A stretch of 64,000 nucleotides of DNA from Linnemannia elongata (taxonomy: Eukaryota > Mortierellomycota > Mortierellomycetes > Mortierellales > Mortierellaceae). Under the pieces are notes generated by a model. That model did no database searches. It worked only from the letters and a program-made list of their open reading frames with translations, and was not told the DNA's origin. Position 1 is the first letter of the stretch, and every line of letters begins with the position of its first letter. Both the position numbers and the translations under genes were made by a program. Where the stretch lies: assembly GCA_036320915.1 (NCBI GenBank), contig JAXBDG010000005.1, forward strand, positions 2,672,001 through 2,736,000, read 5' to 3'. Of this stretch, positions 23,206 to 33,269 are shown one piece after another.

Positions 23206-26038
23206 ATGGTCGCAGTTAGTGCAAGTCGGTTGGGACTCATCCTCTCCCTCTACCTCTCCTCAACCCTCATCTCCACAACAACCGCCCAAATATCCACCAC
23301 TGGACCCAAACCCCCAGCAACAGGAACACCCACCGCAACAGGCCCAGCCCCTACGGGTACCAGCACCCCTCAACCCACAGGTCCCGTCGTCGATGCCCCC
23401 GCAGCCTTCGCGGGTATCGCCTCTACATCCAATAAGAAAACGATCTACTACCAGGGCGGTCAACTCAACCAGGCCGGAGCTGCGGCGTTTTCGTCAGACC
23501 TGTACGCCCTTGATATGACGAGATCCTGGCCAAAGTCTACACCTGCGTGGACCAACTTGTCGAAATCGAACACTACTATGGGCCCCCAGGTGAGCGGACA
23601 TTCTGCGGCCTTGAGTGCGGATGGTTCGACGCTGCTGGTTACGGCGCCCTGGGGAGATGGAACCAAACCGTTCTTGTACAGTTATTCGATTTCTTCGGGA
23701 ATGTGGTCTTCTTCGAATGCCCCTGCTGCGTAAGTACCCTGTTGTTGTCATCTATTGTTGATTAATTGTTTATGAAGCAAGAGTGGTTTTCTTTTTTTGC
23801 CTCTTTTCTTATTTCACCAGCCCTTGGCTATTGTCTGGGAGATGAACGATGATGGCAAAAGGGGATATGGGATTACGTTGTGCATGCATGTGAGGTGGAC
23901 TGGTATCATGGACATGTAAAACGGAATCATTGCTAAATCGGAGGAGTGTGTGAAAAGATGAAATCAAAGGAAGAAAAAAGAGTTGAGGTATGTGGCAATG
24001 TTCGACAACGTGTGCGTTTTCTGTCCCCGACAAGAATTCACAGAAGAACAGAGAAGAAGTAGTCGACACATCTGGCAGTGGGCGAACCTGTTCACGTTAT
24101 CAGAAGATATCGATCAAACAGCCGACAAAAAAGAGGCATACACAGAAGGGCACAGAGGGGGGGACACAAACCTTTTTTGCGTCCCTCACCGTGTCGACTC
24201 TCGAGAATCGATCAATCAACACACCGACACGCCGCTCACCTGCGCCATACAAATACGCATATTTCCTTATTCCCCGCCCCCTTTCGCATATATATTTAAC
24301 TTTTCCCACACGCCCAACTCATCCATTCATATTCGCCACCTTCATACGGTAATAGACAAGCTGCGAGCTGGACAGGGCGCAAGAACGCAGACCTGATCAC
24401 AGACCCAGCATCAGGAACAACATACTTCCTCGGCGGCTCTCTGGCAGACGGCAGCAGCACCAACGAAATCGACGCCTACAAGGACGGTCAGTGGACAGCC
24501 TCCCTCTCCCTCACCCCCACCCCTGGCGTCACATCCCTGAACCAATTCAGTTCCGGCACCTCCATCCTCTACAACTCCAAGATCTTTATCTTGGGAGGCT
24601 TCTCCTCGACAGTCGGTAACCGCGGGTACCAGTCCTTCCAGTCCTTGCCCTACATCGATATCTCCAACCCTGCCGCCCCTACACATGGCATTCAGTTGAC
24701 GTTGGGCAAGTACCCGCAGCCTCGTCAGGACCATTGTACGGTTTTGACGGATTCGAAGAAGGTGTTGATGTATGGAGGATATGATGCGAATGCAAAGACG
24801 AGTTTGGCGGACTTGTGGTCGTTGGATATGATTACCATGACTTGGACCCAGATCATTTCGACCAACCCGACTTCAACAAGACATGCGCATACTTGTAATA
24901 TTGCCGGCGCCAACATGATCGTCTACGGAGGTACTTTTTTTTTTTTTTCTTTCTTGATTGTTAATTGTTATTGTCTCTATTCTTTGCAACCATTGCGATT
25001 ATTTACTATATATTAACATGACTCTCCCTTCTTTTGACACTAGGCATGTCGATTACGCCAACGGGAGGCCAGCAGGCATACGTCAAAGACCTCCAAGTCT
25101 ACGACGTGATGCTCTCGAAGTGGATGACCGAGTACGCTCCCAAGGCAGACGGAACCGCCATCAGTGACCCCCTCGATAACGGCAACAACGGCGCCTCCTC
25201 AGGACTCAGCACAGGAGCACTCATCGGAATCGTCATCGGCGCGATCGTCGTCCTCGGCCTCATCATCGGACTCTTCCTCTACCGCCGTCGTCAGAAGCAG
25301 ATTGAGATCAAGGAGGCCGAGATGGAGAAGGAGGCCTATTTGGCTTCCCTCAGACCCGAGGGTGGCGATACTGCAGGTCGGGATTCGAAGGTCTCACCAC
25401 GCTTGTCCCCTAACGCCGCACGGGCTGCTCTTTCCACCCCCGGGATGGTTCATAATGGCGCCTTTGCAGGAATGGACGAGTTGCTCTTGAATAACGCAGC
25501 AGGTTCCCCTGGAATGGGAGGACAGGCACAAGGCAACGTCCAATACTTGATGCAGCACCTCCCCGATGGTACGATTGCAGTCCAACCCGTCTACCTTGAC
25601 CATACTGGCGGCTCAATCCAGATGCAGAGCCCTTCACCCAACATGCAAGCCTTGGCCGTCAATAGCCCCTCGCCCCTCGATCAAGGATACATTAGCCCTC
25701 CCGGTGCCACCTCTGGAGCTTCTGCCGGATATTTCTCTCCTCCACCCCCCGCGCACGGTTCTAGCGCCGCGTCTGGCGGTTTCGCCTCCCCCGCAACGAG
25801 CCCCTACGTCTTGCCACCTGGCGGTGCGACACCAATGGTGACATTCCCTGCACCAACAGCATCGGGATCTGGAGCTAACGCTTCCCAGGACCCATTCGCG
25901 TCCCCTATGATGGGTAACGCGCCCATGCCTCCAGGTTACGCCAACAACAACCACTCGAATATCGGTGTTTCTGGGTTGGGTTCTCCTCAGCAGATGCATC
26001 CTGAGCACAACCACAACCAGCAGCACTTCCAGCATTAA
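23206..26038 (+). CDS. Single-span kelch protein 2 with Pro/Gly/Ser-rich tail (697 aa, 3 exons)
   Basis: Paralog in architecture of the preceding kelch gene. Exons: 23206-23729, 24356-24930 and 25044-26038; the first intron is unusually long for this window (626 nt). A signal peptide of about 27 residues ends near TTTAQ, followed by a Thr/Pro/Gly-rich, probably O-glycosylated stretch. Propeller blades include YQGGQLNQ...SDLYALDMT, FILGGF, LMYGGYDANAKTSLADLWSLDM with TMTWTQI, and IVYGGMSITPTGG. The membrane span is at about 424-446 (ALIGIVIGAIVVLGLIIGLFLY) with stop-transfer YRRRQKQ. The 250-residue cytosolic tail is Pro/Gly/Ser/Asn-rich, contains SQDPFASP (a DPF motif), and ends in a His/Gln/Asn-rich stretch. 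An AATAAA signal lies 100 nt after the stop (26141). The ligand and partners are unknown. A role in wall or surface sensing is inference from topology only. Confidence 0.85.
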
Positions 26039-26480
26039 CGTTCTTGCTGTGAAATTCTCTTATGAGCTTCATAGTTATTAGTAGAAGGATGAAGTAATGA
26101 TAACAGAAGACGCATTTTGTAGACACATACCATAAAACCAAATAAAATAAAAAAAATATAAAAATAGCAACTAAAGCATTCTTGAAAAGCTGGCGTGGAT
26201 GGAGGAGCGACGGAGGTGGGTAGTACCGGAAAAATGTGAGAATTAGGACTTTGCTGTTGAGGCGCAAAGACTCGTCTGAATGTAGCCGTTGGGGAATAAA
26301 CTGGAACAAGTTCGTGTTTGCACGCACTACTTTTCTTTTTTTATTTAATTTGCTGTCTATCAACTTCCTTTCTTCCTACTTTGTTAGTTCTTCTTCCTTT
26401 AGTAGTGCTTTGAGAAGGAGATGCAAAAGATGGAGGGATAGTGTTCAACGGTATATTTAAAGAGTCATTTAATACAGACG
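26039..26480. other. Convergent 3' region
   Basis: Shared 3' flank of kelch gene 2 (plus) and the NLR gene (minus). AATAAAATAA at 26141-26150 is a likely polyadenylation signal for the kelch gene. Nothing else seen. Confidence 0.6.
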
Positions 26481-29400
26481 TTAAGGCAATGTGAAGGAGT
26501 ATCGACCTGGCTTATGCTCTAAGTTGGACGAAGCCGAGTCAGTAGCACCACGCTGTTCGAGTAACCTGCGATTCATCACACTGAGACCGATAACATCATT
26601 GAGGACGGCACCAGAAGCAGCAAATGAGAAAGGTCCAAAAGACCACATCAACTCGACAGACACTCTTCCTGACCCACTGCTGTCCTCCACCACACGCCAG
26701 GCACGGATTGATCCTTCAAAACTTGCCGTTGCAAACTCCAATTTGTTGGGTCTCCAAACAACGTCTTTTACAGCTCTTGTAAACCCCTCAATGACCGATA
26801 CACAATCCTGGTCCTGTAGCGGTAACGCCTGCTGATCCTGATCCTGAACCGGGAATGGCAACCTCCAGAGTCGAACACAGGTGTGGTGAGCTGTTGCTAA
26901 CCACTGGCCGCAAGATGAGAACTCAAATCGGTTCGTGGGCCGGTTCTGCTTCAAGATATATCGGAAACCTTGGAGTTGTTGATCGTCGTCCCACAACCGA
27001 ATGGTCCCATCTCCATGGCAGGAGGCGACCTGGAGACAGCCGGGCTTGTAAACGACAACATTCCTTCTAAAACGGCCGATATCGACCGTCTTTTCCGCCT
27101 TGAGATCGCCAGTGCCGACCTCCCAGAGTTGGACATTTCCCTCTACGCATGCCGAAGCAATCCAACAACCATCCGGAGAAAAAGTGACACTCTGTACATC
27201 TTTCGTGTGACCGATTAGAACATGACCGGCTGCTCCTGTGCGAGTATCCCAAAGCCGCACCTTCGAGTCAAAACCACCTGAAGCAAGCCACTGACCGCAA
27301 GGTGAGAAGACCACAGACTCCAGGAGGAAATTGTGCTCATTAAGCACAAAGGAGGCACTGCGGGATTTGACGTCCCAGATTGTCACCTTGTTACCGCCGC
27401 CGATGGCTATCTGAAGACCGTCCGGGGAGAATGCAATGCACCGTGTATCACGCAGGTGATCGGGAAAAACAAAGTCGACGTCTCCTGAATCCGCGTTGAG
27501 TTGTCGCATGGGTGCCTGTTCACTGCCACAGATGAGCTGCCGTCCATCTGGAGAATATGTCGCACATAACTGTGGGTCGGGTAAGTCATAAGAGTCGTGT
27601 CCTAAGCTTGAAAAGTTTACCTCCCACAACCGCAGAGTCTTGTCGTTGCCTGCTGAGGCGATGTACGAACCATTTGGTGAAAACTGAACGCAGTGGACAA
27701 AATCCGCATGGCCGACAAATGAAGAGACAAGTAAGCCAGAACGAGAGTCCCATAGCTTCACTATAAGGTCCAGACTGGATGAGGCGATCCAACGGTCGTC
27801 AGGTGAAAAGACGACACTTAAAATGAAAGTGGTATATGCCGCCCAATTCCGTCCGTGCTCCAAAGTGGTCGCTGATGCCTCCCACAGCTGCAACCGACCT
27901 CCTGAGGATCCTGTAACGATTCGCTGGTCATCGGGTGAATATGCCAGACACACAATCAAATCGTCCCCCTTGCAAGAATCCATTACATGCAATCCAGTGA
28001 GTGTATCGAATATTCGGATCGTTTTACACTGGCAGATGCAGGCAATGGTGTTCCCGTTGGACGAATAGGCAATGCTGGTAACCCTGTCGGTGATGCCGGT
28101 CAAGACAAAAACAGCAGCTCCGGTCCGAGCGTCCCAGAGCCTCACCGCCTGGTCGTGGCTGACCGTTGCGAGTTGCTGGCCTGTTGGTGAGAACGCCACC
28201 GCTATCGCCGTGTCTGAGTGTCCCTCCAGAATGACATCGGTTGACCCAGTTTCCCTGTTCCAGAGACGTGCTGTTTTGTACCAGCTGCCAGAAAGAAGTT
28301 GTTGGCCATTCGGTGAGTAAGCCAGACTTGTAACGCGGTCTTGGTGCCCTTGTAACACTTGAATCCTTGTCCAGGTTGCAGTGTCGTAGATGCTGATGTT
28401 ACCGTCGTTCACACCTGTCGCGAAAAACTTGCCGTCTGGCGAAAAGGCGCACGACGAGATCCCATCCAGCTCTTTCAAATATGGTAGCTCTCCAAACCGA
28501 GTTCCTTCCATGCATGCACGGCTGAGATTGGTCTGTCGAATCCATGCCTTGGAGAGATTGACACCCGTCAAGTCGGCAGCCTGTAGTTGTGCTGAGTCAA
28601 ATTGTCCACCGGTAAGATCTGCCCCTGGAATGCGAATGCCTCGAAGATCGGCGCCATTGAGTCGTACATCGGCGCGGACCAGGATCGTGATGGAGTTAGC
28701 CGCAGCTTGGCTCGCTTGGACGTTCGACTTGGACAACTCGACGATTGACATGAAGTATTGCTTGAACCTGGCACTCTGGTTCACGCGATCGCTCAAGAAA
28801 AGGATGACTGAAGGCTCGACAAGTAGGTTACGAGTGAACAAAGGGTTGTTGGTATCGAATAGCTGGTCGTCAGACGAGACAAGTTTCGTCTGGGGGGTCG
28901 ATTCATCGTCGCCGCCATGACTGCTTGGATCGAAGATAGCACGCGAGAAAAAATACTCAAGCATGGACCGATGAAGGAAGCGATGCAAGTTGCCGGTGCG
29001 GGTTAGAGGGCTCGAGTCTCGTAGAAGTCGGGCCTCGGGGTCCTTTCCAAAGAATTGAGCCCTCCACGTGTCCTTGTCCTTGTAGTGAACATACTGGACA
29101 ATCGGGTTCCCGTCCTGGTTTTCAAAGATCGCCAATGCTAGTCGTCTAGAAAAATCGATGCTTGTCGAAATAAACCCCGCGTCTAAAAGGTCATCCAAGA
29201 CGATGCGATCCTCCATTGTCAAGGCACTGCTCTGAAGTCGTCGTTTATTCACATTACTCCAATGATCCACAAAGGTGTCGAAGAGCTGAGCGCGGGTGAT
29301 CCTGATAGTCGACAGATCCTGCTTGCCCTTAATGACCCCAGGCAGTGCCTCCAGCGCTAGTGAGAGCAGGAACGGATTCTTGACCAGGTCCATGAGGTTT

Positions 29401-31754
29401 GGAATGGTCGTCAGCTTGTCCATGTAGTCCTCTGTGCGCCAGGTCCTTGGCTCGAGGGGAACATATTGCTCGACGTAGTCCCTGATCTGCTCTGTCGAAA
29501 AAGGGGCGATGACAGCCTCTTGGAACAGATCAACGCCAGGGCGATTGTAGTGGCCACCTCCATGGGGAACAAAGCGGTCGCGGTAGTCCTGGCCAAGATA
29601 CTGGCTCCTGCAACTGATGACAAGCTTGACATTCCACTGTCCGGGGCTGTTGAAGCTGTTGGAGTTGTGAATGTTGACGGTGAGCTGGCTCTCGTCGTAT
29701 CCATCGCAGATGACAATGAACTGCCGATGTTGCTTCAGTTCCAGAATCTGCTCTTCTGAAAGGTTGTACTCTTTCAATTGCTCACCCATCAGGTCCTTAG
29801 CCGGTCTCTCGAGAGCTGGGAGGTTGATGAAAAGAGGGATAGGCCCGCTGCGCCTGTACTCTGTCCAAAGTCGATGCTCGAGACGTTTGTTGAAAGTCGA
29901 TTTGCCAGCTCCAGAGTCTCCCAGAATCAACATGACCTGGCGGTCACTGGTCAAGAATTCCTGGGTCTTCTCCATGAGCGGGAAGACCTCGTTGTCCTGA
30001 GCTTGAAGGTTGGCCTTGGCCATAGGAGAGATGTAGATTGGCAGCTTGGCTTCGTTGAGTCGCTGCATTCGGAGCTTGTAGAGTTCGTACTCCATGTAAG
30101 GGATATTCTGGACCTTGGCAAGGATCAGAGACGACTCTGGGATTGGGAGGCGGGTTCTCAATGGGTAAGGATGCTGGGTCCTCGGAGCGTTGGTCGAGTC
30201 GAGTTCCTGGAGCAAGGCAAAGGTGTATTGGTTGACGGCTTGGTCAGAGGTGGACCCTAGCTTGTCGAGGATGGCCACCATCCATGCTTTGACATTCTCG
30301 TCACGACCCCATTCCTGATCCTCTTTGTAGAGAAGACCAAGGAGGTCAATAGCTTGTTGGCGAGTGGTGACGGTCCATACAGAATCGACTGCAATCTCAC
30401 CCAGGAGCTGGCAGATGCCCCACTGAAACAGGGGGTCGCGACGACAAGGCGCCTCCTGGATTAGCTGCTTCAGATCCTTCAACTGGCCGGCTTGGACAAA
30501 GGCATACGCGGCACGGACGGCAGGATACCAAGACTTCTTTCGCCCAGATCCAAGCCCTTCCTTCAGGCTTTCTAAGACCCCTCGACCGCTTTCACGCAAC
30601 GATATCACGCCCTCATAAGCAGTACCGGCGATCCCGATCGCACTAACTGCTATCTCCTGCAACTTTTCCAGTCCTTCTAGAACTGGCCCCAGATCCAATT
30701 TCATCACGCTTGTGACCTTGACTAGGCCATCCACAACACCAGTCGAGTGCCTCAACACCGCCTGCAGAGCGGTCTCGTCATCAGGCACATACTGGAGCGC
30801 TTGGAAAGCATAACAAGTCTGATACATCAAGTAAGGATCAGAGCTTCCCCTCAGCCCTGACAGAACGGCAGACAATGGCTCGTGCTCCATGACTCGGTCC
30901 AAATCCTGTACCTTGTGGTCGGCCATGACATCCAGGATCCTGGAGACAGCCGATGTGAGGTAGCAAAGGTGCTCAGACGAATTTTGGTGCGTGTTCTCCA
31001 AATGGTTCCTGAGGAGGCTGAGGACCTTGATCAAGTCGTCAGAAACGAGAAACTCGGGTGCGGCAGACTGGACAAGCTGGACAAGACCTTCGAGCAGGCT
31101 GAAATCTAAAATTTGAGAGTCGTCAAAGCCAAGGATGAATGAAGCCAGCAACTTGTGGTATGGCTCCTCCTGCAAAACAGGTCCGAGAGCGACAATCTCA
31201 GCAACCTTGGTCGAGTCCTTGGTGGCGTCCGCGATGAACGTCTCGACCATCTTGGTAACGAGCCACTGCATACGATCCTGCCCCATAGGGTCTTCCTTGA
31301 TCTCGGACAACCACTTTTGCTCCGTCTGGTTGAATCTCTGCTCTTCTGCAGTCGATGGCAACAAAGATGACTCCTTGAGCAACATGTTGCAGTAGAGCAA
31401 TTGGTCGGTCCGCTCAATTCTGTACGGAAGACGAGGCAACACAGTTTTGACAGCGGGTTTGGGAACGTTCTCAGGGAAGATGTCCATGTGAAGTGGGTCC
31501 ACTGTTGGCACCTCTGGCAAAGGTTTGTCCTGGTTGTCGTTGACCTGAGAAGCGCCAGAGGATGGAGTCAATTTTTGAGGAGAAAGCTGCGACTTTAATG
31601 ACTGGGTGGAAATCTTGGCTTTGACCTTGTGATCAACTTTTTGGATACCAAAGAAACCGAGAAACTTATCGCGCTTCCGAAGAGGGTCAGTGGCGTTGGA
31701 GGTATCCTTATCTGGGCCATGATCATTCAATTGCTCGAGGGGATAGTTGTTCAT
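26481..31754 (-). CDS. NLR-like STAND protein: ARM-like helical region, NACHT, pentapeptide repeats, 14 WD40 repeats (1757 aa, intronless)
   Basis: Predicted cytosolic signal-transducing NTPase of the NLR type. The frame opens 11 codons earlier with TTG, but the first ATG (31754) has a good context and is preferred. Order: about 95 poorly conserved, charged residues with a KFLGFFGIQ patch; a long helical, probably ARM-like region (about 100-590); a NACHT domain with Walker A GDSGAGKST (612-620), Walker B FIVICDGYDE (679-688) and a following sensor-like VKLVISCRSQYL; helical linker segments; a pentapeptide-repeat stretch (about 1030-1086; repeated A-D-L-x-G pattern as in NGADLRG, PGADLTG, AADLTG); then 14 WD40 repeats (about 1096-1690), enough for two seven-bladed propellers; and a C-terminal tail. 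Walker motifs are intact, so it should bind nucleotide. The single 5.3-kb exon contrasts with the intron-rich neighbours. Fungal NLRs act in non-self recognition; a similar role here is inference. Confidence 0.93.
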   Translation of the reverse strand: MNNYPLEQLNDHGPDKDTSNATDPLRKRDKFLGFFGIQKVDHKVKAKISTQSLKSQLSPQKLTPSSGASQVNDNQDKPLPEVPTVDPLHMDIFPENVPKPAVKTVLPRLPYRIERTDQLLYCNMLLKESSLLPSTAEEQRFNQTEQKWLSEIKEDPMGQDRMQWLVTKMVETFIADATKDSTKVAEIVALGPVLQEEPYHKLLASFILGFDDSQILDFSLLEGLVQLVQSAAPEFLVSDDLIKVLSLLRNHLENTHQNSSEHLCYLTSAVSRILDVMADHKVQDLDRVMEHEPLSAVLSGLRGSSDPYLMYQTCYAFQALQYVPDDETALQAVLRHSTGVVDGLVKVTSVMKLDLGPVLEGLEKLQEIAVSAIGIAGTAYEGVISLRESGRGVLESLKEGLGSGRKKSWYPAVRAAYAFVQAGQLKDLKQLIQEAPCRRDPLFQWGICQLLGEIAVDSVWTVTTRQQAIDLLGLLYKEDQEWGRDENVKAWMVAILDKLGSTSDQAVNQYTFALLQELDSTNAPRTQHPYPLRTRLPIPESSLILAKVQNIPYMEYELYKLRMQRLNEAKLPIYISPMAKANLQAQDNEVFPLMEKTQEFLTSDRQVMLILGDSGAGKSTFNKRLEHRLWTEYRRSGPIPLFINLPALERPAKDLMGEQLKEYNLSEEQILELKQHRQFIVICDGYDESQLTVNIHNSNSFNSPGQWNVKLVISCRSQYLGQDYRDRFVPHGGGHYNRPGVDLFQEAVIAPFSTEQIRDYVEQYVPLEPRTWRTEDYMDKLTTIPNLMDLVKNPFLLSLALEALPGVIKGKQDLSTIRITRAQLFDTFVDHWSNVNKRRLQSSALTMEDRIVLDDLLDAGFISTSIDFSRRLALAIFENQDGNPIVQYVHYKDKDTWRAQFFGKDPEARLLRDSSPLTRTGNLHRFLHRSMLEYFFSRAIFDPSSHGGDDESTPQTKLVSSDDQLFDTNNPLFTRNLLVEPSVILFLSDRVNQSARFKQYFMSIVELSKSNVQASQAAANSITILVRADVRLNGADLRGIRIPGADLTGGQFDSAQLQAADLTGVNLSKAWIRQTNLSRACMEGTRFGELPYLKELDGISSCAFSPDGKFFATGVNDGNISIYDTATWTRIQVLQGHQDRVTSLAYSPNGQQLLSGSWYKTARLWNRETGSTDVILEGHSDTAIAVAFSPTGQQLATVSHDQAVRLWDARTGAAVFVLTGITDRVTSIAYSSNGNTIACICQCKTIRIFDTLTGLHVMDSCKGDDLIVCLAYSPDDQRIVTGSSGGRLQLWEASATTLEHGRNWAAYTTFILSVVFSPDDRWIASSSLDLIVKLWDSRSGLLVSSFVGHADFVHCVQFSPNGSYIASAGNDKTLRLWEVNFSSLGHDSYDLPDPQLCATYSPDGRQLICGSEQAPMRQLNADSGDVDFVFPDHLRDTRCIAFSPDGLQIAIGGGNKVTIWDVKSRSASFVLNEHNFLLESVVFSPCGQWLASGGFDSKVRLWDTRTGAAGHVLIGHTKDVQSVTFSPDGCWIASACVEGNVQLWEVGTGDLKAEKTVDIGRFRRNVVVYKPGCLQVASCHGDGTIRLWDDDQQLQGFRYILKQNRPTNRFEFSSCGQWLATAHHTCVRLWRLPFPVQDQDQQALPLQDQDCVSVIEGFTRAVKDVVWRPNKLEFATASFEGSIRAWRVVEDSSGSGRVSVELMWSFGPFSFAASGAVLNDVIGLSVMNRRLLEQRGATDSASSNLEHKPGRYSFTLP

Positions 31755-33269
31755 AGTGATGAGCGGCCTAATAAAATGGCAGAGCAATTGGTGTCAATAA
31801 CAAAACATACACATCTTGTGACAGGGCGGAATAAATTCAAACGAATAACAAAGGTTCCTTGTGCTTTTACCTTGTATTGGTTGCTATGCCTCTTACACTT
31901 GACGGATAGAGGAAGTATTGTGGCACTCAATGAATGTCAACGGCGAGGTCGCAGAAGACTAACACAGGGAGTAAGGATTGCAAAATGTCAAAATTGCTCT
32001 GTGTGCTTCTTGATATTGATTACAGTAGATAAGATCGTAGTAGCAGACATATCTAAGAACATATGGCTTACTTATTGGATAATAAGGCAATGTCGCTTGT
32101 TTTTTCTTCTTTTTTGGTTACGTGTGCTCGACAGTCGTTTGAAAGATGCTGTCAATGTGATTGGGAGGTGAAAGTGAGGTTAGCAGAGTTCCTGGTCTCT
32201 TAATAGAGTTAGGCGTATTTCGCTGCACACACAAATGCCTTTGAAGTGTGCCGATTATGTATGAAGGAATGCGCGTCTTGGTGTGAATGAGTGTGGACAA
32301 AGGCAAGCCTTAGGACAAGTTGGACACTCTGTGAACGCCTTTTTGCTTGTCACCTTGCTTTGTTTATAAAGTTGCTGTGTTGTGATGGTTCGGGTGGTCT
32401 TACGATAGATCGAGATCAAGGTGTCAGTTAATTCAAGAGTTGATTCCAATCAGGTGAACTGTGGAGTGTTTGAGTACAACGAATGAAAAGGGAGTAGGAG
32501 TTGGATGAGGGTGGTATTGACGTATGCGATGATGAAGACGATGGAACTGTGTGAGAGACGGGAAAGGAAGCAAAGGAGACGACGGTCGTTTTGTCCTATC
32601 ACCTTGTCTCATCTCAACTCATGTCACGCCGTTACACGAGCGGAGGAAAAAAGACCATATAATTATCCAAAGGTAAACCCATGCACCATTGAACAGTACA
32701 ATAGTGGCTGATCTGACACCATCAGTAAAAGAAAAAAAGGGAGCAAGGCAGCGAGTGAAGGAATCAGAAAAGAACAAGAAATGGGTCAAGGGACATAGAC
32801 AGAGAATCCAGAAGGGCAGCGTTGAGGTGGACAATCGCAACCAAAGAAGAGGATCAAGGGAGGAGAACAGAAGTTAGGCCCATTGTTCCTTTTTTTCCTG
32901 CACCCATGGTATGTTTATGTTTTAGGAATGAGGTGCGATAAGATACAAGCTGAACGCGTCAACTACAAGCCTTTAAGAGTTTTGTAGAGGGCGAAGTGGA
33001 GTGATGTTGATGTGAAAGTAGAAGTCATCATTCCAACGTCCTCAACCCTATCTGTCTCACTTTCTGATCAGAAACAAGTGGTAACCATAAATCTTAGTCC
33101 CTCCCTCCCTCCACACACCCAGATACATATACACAGCACCATGAAAGCGGCCCAGGTTATTGTTGTTTTTTGGTTGTTATTTATTATTTTTATATCGTAA
33201 GATAAATCGTGAGGGATGCGGGTTAAATGCGATGGGATATGATGTGCGGCGTAGTAACACCAAGGTCCT
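31755..33269. other. Spacer between the NLR gene and the OPT transporter
   Basis: Holds the NLR promoter and 5' UTR and the 3' flank of the OPT gene. AT-rich, with no repeat or reading frame of note. Confidence 0.55.

Noticed and set aside
14663..26038. Hydrolase and kelch genes as a biosynthetic gene cluster with the FAD monooxygenases
   Set aside because: No backbone enzyme (PKS, NRPS, terpene cyclase) is present, and a housekeeping rRNA methyltransferase lies between them.
29778..30260. Plus-strand open frames opposite the NLR gene
   Set aside because: Shadows of a long biased coding exon, with no independent motif.
31755..31787. Eleven extra N-terminal codons on the NLR gene starting with TTG
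   Set aside because: TTG is not a normal start in a fungal nuclear gene, and the next codon in a good context is ATG at 31754.
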